Of a stretch of DNA of 64,000 nt, positions 63,266-64,000 are shown one piece after another. The notes beneath the pieces are model-generated. The model was not told where the DNA came from. It saw nothing but the letters and a program-made list of their open reading frames with translations, and searched no databases. Each line of letters begins with the position of its first letter. Within the stretch, counting starts at the first letter, position 1. Source of the stretch: RI-153 sp963752935 (GTDB taxonomy: Bacteria > Chloroflexota > Anaerolineae > Caldilineales > Caldilineaceae); the NCBI GenBank assembly GCA_963752935.1, contig CAVWAL010000001.1, positions 248,001-312,000 of the forward strand, in the 5' to 3' direction. A program made the position numbers and the translations under genes.

Positions 63266-64000
63266 TTAGTACAGGAACATCGGCTTGCCCAGGGCGCGGC
63301 GCAGTTTCGGACGATACTGTTCAACATCGTACAACTCGTCCACATCGACACGCTTGAGGCCACTGGTGACGGTGCTCATGGGAATGTGGGTATAGGTGCC
63401 ATCGCGCAGGGCTACCATGCGCCCACTGGCGCCACTGGTTACAAGATCCATAGCCGCATTGGCAAAGTTGACGGCGACCATGAGGTCGAGCGCGTCGGGG
63501 GCGCCGGAGCGCATGAGATAGGCCACACGCTGATTGATGATATTCTCGCCGGTCAGCTTTTGCAATGCTTCACCGGTGATCTCGCCGATGCCGCCCAATT
63601 TGCGGTGACCATAGGCGTCTGCTTCGCCGAACTCTACCACTTTGCCGCCGGCCATGTGCGCGCCTTCGCTGACGGTGACCATGGCATAGTTGCTGGGATT
63701 GGTGCGTTTGTCTTTCAGCACCAACTCGGCCAATTTCTCGGGATCGTAGGGCACTTCGGAGATGATGGCGCGATCTACACCGGCCAGGTAGGAGCTGATC
63801 AGGCTGGTTTCACCTGAGTTGCGGCCAAAGAGCTCGACGACGGCGATGCGTTCGTGCGAACCGGCGCTGGTGCGCAGTTGGTGGATGAACTGAACACTGC
63901 GCGTGACGGCTGTGCTAAAGCCGATGCAGTAATCGGTGCCGTAGACATCGTTGTCCATTGTCTTGGGGATGGCGACCACGGGAAATCCTTCGCGGTGCAG
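63266..64000 (-). CDS. pfkA: 6-phosphofructokinase, 3' part (runs off the window)
   Basis: The last 244 codons are present; the gene begins beyond position 64000. LHREGFPVVAIPKTMDNDVYGTDYCIGFSTAV is the fructose-6-phosphate site with the catalytic Asp pair of the PFK family; HERIAVVELFGRNSGETSLISSYLAG and GGIGEITGEALQKLTGENI follow. The N-terminal GGDGS region that tells ATP from pyrophosphate use is outside the window, so the phosphate donor is undecided. The enzyme commits hexose to glycolysis. Confidence 0.9.
   Translation of the reverse strand: MHREGFPVVAIPKTMDNDVYGTDYCIGFSTAVTRSVQFIHQLRTSAGSHERIAVVELFGRNSGETSLISSYLAGVDRAIISEVPYDPEKLAELVLKDKRTNPSNYAMVTVSEGAHMAGGKVVEFGEADAYGHRKLGGIGEITGEALQKLTGENIINQRVAYLMRSGAPDALDLMVAVNFANAAMDLVTSGASGRMVALRDGTYTHIPMSTVTSGLKRVDVDELYDVEQYRPKLRRALGKPMFLY

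Noticed and set aside
1..64000. tRNA, rRNA or CRISPR genes
   Set aside because: No T-loop consensus with a fitting cloverleaf, no rRNA segments and no spaced direct repeats were recognised by eye; short non-coding RNAs cannot be excluded.
1..64000. Insertion sequences or prophage genes
   Set aside because: No transposase, integrase or phage structural protein was recognised; the only mobile-looking DNA is the short palindromic repeats.

Overview
The window looks like a chromosomal piece of a member of the Chloroflexota (Anaerolineae/Caldilineae type). This rests on G+C-rich sequence, lipoproteins with LxAC/LTAC lipoboxes and no outer-membrane genes, paralogous peptide-type solute-binding proteins carrying a DxDGDG insert, a very large cyclase-AAA-TPR protein, a secreted protein ending in a YLPAIQR-type tail, and palindromic intergenic repeats bounded by GTAGGG/CCCTAC. 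The taxonomy is an inference from style; no rRNA or tRNA gene was recognised.

Region 1 (1-13 kb) is a carbon-metabolism area. It holds the 5' part of a sugar-binding lipoprotein, a LacI regulator with a perfect inverted repeat upstream, a divergent amidohydrolase, a BrnT-type toxin with a probably broken antitoxin, a DegT/DnrJ aminotransferase and an FAD amine-oxidase-like protein. Next comes an aldo/keto reductase joined to larB-larE-larC, the complete pathway for the nickel-pincer (NPN) cofactor. A YqeY protein, a second aldo/keto reductase, an alpha/beta hydrolase and a PadR regulator with a large nested palindrome follow. No LarA-type enzyme is present in the window.

Region 2 (13-29 kb) has a DUF1992 protein and argH, then an oligopeptide-type ABC transporter locus. 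It contains one ATPase pair (oppDF), a minus-strand block SBP2-SBP1-permease B-permease C, and a divergent block SBP3-permease B-permease C. A stem-loop follows each of the three SBP genes, which could let the binding proteins be made in excess of the membrane subunits.

Region 3 (29-44 kb) is a run of five large polytopic membrane proteins of the GT-C/PMT type on the plus strand; at least four carry an exported C-terminal domain. An Amidase_3-like cell-wall hydrolase and a RodZ-like HTH/TM protein with a 105-bp tandem repeat follow. This is probably an envelope-glycosylation locus.

Region 4 (44-64 kb) carries a rhodanese, an MsbA-like ABC exporter, a HAS-barrel-like protein plus HerA-like ATPase, a YceI lipoprotein, the large cyclase-AAA-TPR protein, a large secreted protein, a Crp/Fnr regulator, a DUF3307 membrane protein, a low-molecular-weight phosphatase, an L,D-transpeptidase with two copies of an envelope module, a SpoU methyltransferase and the 3' part of a phosphofructokinase.

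The RodZ-like protein and the L,D-transpeptidase seem to share one extracytoplasmic module. Six net +1 frame breaks occur in four otherwise well-conserved genes. Their uniform sign suggests sequencing or assembly insertions, though real decay cannot be excluded.
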